DNA of 64,000 nucleotides from positions 1-64,000 of the forward strand of contig JABARS010000032.1 in NCBI GenBank assembly GCA_019187085.1, in the 5' to 3' direction. Positions 61,864 to 64,000 of the stretch are shown here, one piece after another. The notes beneath the pieces are model-generated. The model ran no database searches and was not told the origin of the DNA. It saw only the letters and a list, made by a program, of their open reading frames with translations. This stretch comes from Pseudorhodoplanes sp. Its GTDB lineage: Bacteria > Pseudomonadota > Alphaproteobacteria > Rhizobiales > Xanthobacteraceae. A program made the position numbers and the translations under genes. The stretch's first letter is position 1; each line of letters starts with the position of its first letter.

Positions 61864-61900
61864 GCCCGCATGGAGCGAAGCGGAATGCGGGATGGCGTGC
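61864..61900 (+). repeat. 37-bp direct repeat, right copy
   Basis: This is identical to 61220-61256. It abuts the first piece of the duplicated lepA 3' sequence, which begins at its last base. Confidence 0.85.
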
Positions 61901-61948
61901 TTGCCGAATTGCCGCATCTTCTTGTTATCTTCCTCTGCTTCTCCAGAG
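61900..61948 (-). pseudogene. Degenerate copy of the lepA 3' end, piece 1
   Basis: The sequence cttgccgaattgccgcatct and on to tctgcttctccaga matches the true lepA at about 62968-63016 with a few substitutions and one indel. It corresponds to the region encoding [14 protein letters not shown]. It is too short and broken to be expressed as protein. Confidence 0.75.
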
Positions 61949-62051
61949 AAAGCGCCTGCAAGTGATGTCACCTGATATTCAAAGGATGTCCACCCGGCAG
62001 CAATGAGCGGATCGCGCTGTAAAGCGCGTGGCCCGCATGGGCTGCATTCAT

Positions 62052-62234
62052 TCAGCCTGTCTGATCGTCGATCGTCGCGCCGGGCGCGTTTTTCTTGATC
62101 GATTCGATGGCGCTCATGGCAGAGGCCTTCGACTTGTAGCCTTCGGATGCGCACATGGCCTCGCCGTTGGACGCTCTGAAGCGAAAACGGAATTCACCGG
62201 CCCTGTCCTTGTAGACTTCAAATTTGTACGCCAT
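62052..62234 (-). CDS. DUF1508 (YegP family) protein
   Basis: The 60-residue product MAYKFEVYKDRAGEFRFRFR ... EGYKSKASAMSAIESIKKN is a clear single DUF1508 repeat. YegP-type proteins usually have one or two such units and their role is unknown. It lies between two pieces of a duplicated lepA fragment, so it probably arrived by insertion. Confidence 0.92.
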   Translation of the reverse strand: MAYKFEVYKDRAGEFRFRFRASNGEAMCASEGYKSKASAMSAIESIKKNAPGATIDDQTG

Positions 62235-62328
62235 GACGCCCCTCCCTTAGATCAATTCGGAAAAGTTCGACATTTATTGCCGGGAGTCAACGGGCGCGCG
62301 CCGCCTGCGTCGACTTGCCGATCGTCCG

Positions 62329-62391
62329 TGGCGTCGCCGCCGTAGCATTTGGCGGTCACGTCCTTGCGCAGCGCGCGCACGGTCTCGCGCG
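62329..62391 (-). pseudogene. Copy of the lepA 3' region, piece 2
   Basis: These 63 bp match lepA positions 63032-63094 with a single mismatch (tttggcgg against tttcgcgg). They correspond to [21 protein letters not shown]. Together with piece 1 they keep the lepA order, separated by about 380 bp that include the DUF1508 gene. Confidence 0.85.
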
Positions 62392-62402
62392 ATTACTCGT
62401 CT

Positions 62403-62597
62403 TCAGGCCGCCTCAACCAGCAACTCGGGAGAAAGTTGGGCGCGTGCATCGAGCAATTCGATGCCGACGATGCGTCCCTCTGCGTCGTAATCGAATACGA
62501 CGCCGGGGGCGATTTCGGCGCTATCAAGAATATTCTGCTGCGACAAGCGGATGTAAGCCGCGTTGTCCTCAGATCGGTATTTGATTGTCGGCTTCAT
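62403..62597 (-). CDS. DUF2283 family protein
   Basis: The 64-residue product MKPTIKYRSEDNAAYIRLSQ ... VFDYDAEGRIVGIELLDA is typical of DUF2283, short proteins often found beside a DUF4258 gene as a presumed antitoxin-toxin pair. Its ATG overlaps the DUF4258 stop (ATGA). Confidence 0.92.
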   Translation of the reverse strand: MKPTIKYRSEDNAAYIRLSQQNILDSAEIAPGVVFDYDAEGRIVGIELLDARAQLSPELLVEAA

Positions 62598-62857
62598 AAT
62601 GGTCTCCGTGCGTTTCTGTCGAAGAACACGGTCAGAACGCGAATCTCTTCATCACTTTCGACGCAGGCTGTGCGGAGCACACGATTACCGAACTCTGGAA
62701 TCCTGCAAAACCTGAGTTCCACGCCGGCCCGCTTCGGATCGCGGTGAGACCATTCCGGGCTTCTCGCCGCACTCTCGATCCAGCTTCGTTTCAGTTTGCG
62801 TTCTAAAATAACGTCTTCGGCGTGCTTTGTGAACCGCAGGGGTTCGGGGGTAGGCAT
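62594..62857 (-). CDS. DUF4258 family protein
   Basis: The 87-residue product has LRFTKHAEDVILERKLKRSW near the N-terminus and VLRTACVESDEEIRVLTVFF near the C-terminus, matching DUF4258. The family has a RelE/BrnT-like small fold and is suspected to be the toxin of DUF4258/DUF2283 pairs. It is first in the pair and lies 60 bp beyond the lepA stop in the same direction. Confidence 0.88.
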   Translation of the reverse strand: MPTPEPLRFTKHAEDVILERKLKRSWIESAARSPEWSHRDPKRAGVELRFCRIPEFGNRVLRTACVESDEEIRVLTVFFDRNARRPL

Positions 62858-62916
62858 CTTGTCGTCGCCGAAGTCCGCTCACACATCCACCTTCAGCCAT
62901 CATCTGACGCGAAGCG

Positions 62917-64000
62917 TCAGACATCCACCTTCAATGCCGCGATGAAGGCTTCCTGCGGAATATCGACCTTGCCGTATTGCCGCATCTTCTTCTTGCCTTC
63001 CTTCTGCTTCTCCAGAAGCTTGCGTTTTCGGGTGGCGTCGCCGCCGTAGCATTTCGCGGTCACGTCCTTGCGCAGCGCGCGCACGGTCTCGCGCGCGATC
63101 ACCTTGCCGCCGATGGCGGCCTGGATCGGCACCTGGAACATGTGCGGCGGGATCAGCTCCTTCAGCTTCTCCACCATGGCGCGGCCGCGGCTCTCCGCGC
63201 GCGAGCGGTGCACCAGCATGGCGAGCGCATCGACCGGCTCGGTATTGACGAGGATCTGCATCTTCACGAGGTCGGAGGGCTTGTAGTCGGTCAGGTGATA
63301 GTCGAACGAGGCATAGCCCTTCGACACCGATTTCAGCCGGTCGTAGAAATCGAACACCACCTCGTTGAGCGGCAGGTCGTATTTCACCAGCGCGCGGTTG
63401 CCGACATAGGTCAGCTCCTTCTGCGTGCCGCGCCGGTCCTGGCAGAGCTTGAGCACCGCGCCGAGATATTCGTCGGGCGTGAGGATGGTGGCCTCGATCC
63501 ACGGTTCCTGGATTTCGGCGATCTTGACCACGTCAGGCATGTCGACCGGATTGTGAATCTCGATCTCCTTGCCGTCGGTCAGCGTCATTCTGTAGATGAC
63601 GCTCGGCGCGGTCGCGATCAGGTCGAGATTGAATTCGCGCTCCAGCCGCTCCTGAATGATCTCCAGATGCAGGAGGCCGAGGAAGCCGCAGCGGAAGCCG
63701 AAGCCGAGCGCGGCCGAGGTCTCCATCTCGAAGGAGAAGCTCGCGTCGTTGAGCCGCAGCTTGCCCATGGCCGCGCGCAGGTCCTCGAACTGCGCGGCAT
63801 CGACCGGGAACAGGCCGCAGAACACGACGGGGATGGCGGGGCGGAAGCCGGGCAGCGGCTCGGTCACCGGCTTGCGGTCGTCGGTGATGGTATCGCCGAC
63901 GCGCGTGTCCGCCACTTCCTTGATCGAGGCGGTGAGAAAGCCGATCTCACCGGGGCCGAGCCGGTCGATCTCCAGCTTCTTGGGCGTGAACACGCCGACG
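62917..64000 (-). CDS. lepA: Elongation factor 4 (LepA), 3' part
   Basis: About 360 C-terminal residues are in the window and the gene continues past base 64000. LepA/EF4 is a ribosome-associated GTPase linked to back-translocation and initiation. The C-terminal unique domain is clear: [42 protein letters not shown] and [20 protein letters not shown], ending [20 protein letters not shown]. The apparent start at 63993 is an internal GTG. Two pieces of its 3' sequence recur at 61900-61948 and 62329-62391. Confidence 0.96.
   Translation of the reverse strand, partial: VGVFTPKKLEIDRLGPGEIGFLTASIKEVADTRVGDTITDDRKPVTEPLPGFRPAIPVVFCGLFPVDAAQFEDLRAAMGKLRLNDASFSFEMETSAALGFGFRCGFLGLLHLEIIQERLEREFNLDLIATAPSVIYRMTLTDGKEIEIHNPVDMPDVVKIAEIQEPWIEATILTPDEYLGAVLKLCQDRRGTQKELTYVGNRALVKYDLPLNEVVFDFYDRLKSVSKGYASFDYHLTDYKPSDLVKMQILVNTEPVDALAMLVHRSRAESRGRAMVEKLKELIPPHMFQVPIQAAIGGKVIARETVRALRKDVTAKCYGGDATRKRKLLEKQKEGKKKMRQYGKVDIPQEAFIAALKVDV

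Overview
The window is high-GC, almost fully coding DNA from an alphaproteobacterium of the order Hyphomicrobiales, most like the Bradyrhizobium/Rhodopseudomonas/Pseudolabrys group. The reasons are the atpHAGDC order, the proA-nadD-rsfS-rlmH-envC-ctpA-deacetylase-rppH gene string, Bradyrhizobium-like small proteins, an FNR/FixK-type regulator with a TTGAT-N4-ATCAA box, and several families of short palindromic repeats between genes. Species cannot be named from the sequence alone. The ends cut through odhB (left, 5' end missing) and lepA (right, 5' end missing).

Layout. 1-6.6 kb: end of the 2-oxoglutarate dehydrogenase locus (odhB, lpdA), a DUF4337 membrane protein, xerC, priA, and a guanidinium exporter gene (gdx/sugE) with a guanidine-II riboswitch and a well-placed promoter. 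7-12 kb: F1 ATP synthase operon atpHAGDC, with repeats inserted in two of its gaps and a clear terminator. 12.2-20 kb, minus strand: rppH, polysaccharide deacetylase-like gene, ctpA, envC, rlmH, rsfS, nadD, proA. 20-28.8 kb: small proteins, a D-Ala-D-Ala dipeptidase, an MFS transporter, proB, a frameshifted DUF72 gene, obgE, a GNAT gene, rpmA and rplU; here proB and proA are about 4 kb apart. 29-36.5 kb: KdpE/KdpD-like pair, tRNA-Ser(CGA), nitroreductase-like gene, TauE/SafE permease, amino-acid-type ABC binding protein, OmpW and an FNR-like regulator.

36.5-60.5 kb: xanthine dehydrogenase xdhAB, an IlvD/Edd-family dehydratase, a patatin-like lipoprotein, a BKACE enzyme, two potassium/proton antiporters in tandem, a FecCD/BtuCD-type metal or cobalamin ABC system, the molybdate operon modABCD, a GMC oxidoreductase, Yip1 and TauE/SafE membrane proteins, a fumarylacetoacetate hydrolase-family enzyme, mepA and an L,D-transpeptidase. 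The mod genes and xdhAB fit together, since XDH needs molybdenum cofactor.

60.5-62.9 kb is the one clearly accessory stretch. It holds a 161-nt element rich in nested inverted repeats, REP-like palindromes, a DUF4160/DUF2442 gene pair bracketed by perfect 37-bp direct repeats, a DUF1508 gene sitting inside a broken duplicate of the lepA 3' end, and a DUF2283/DUF4258 overlapping pair. No CRISPR array, insertion sequence, prophage or large defence island was seen.
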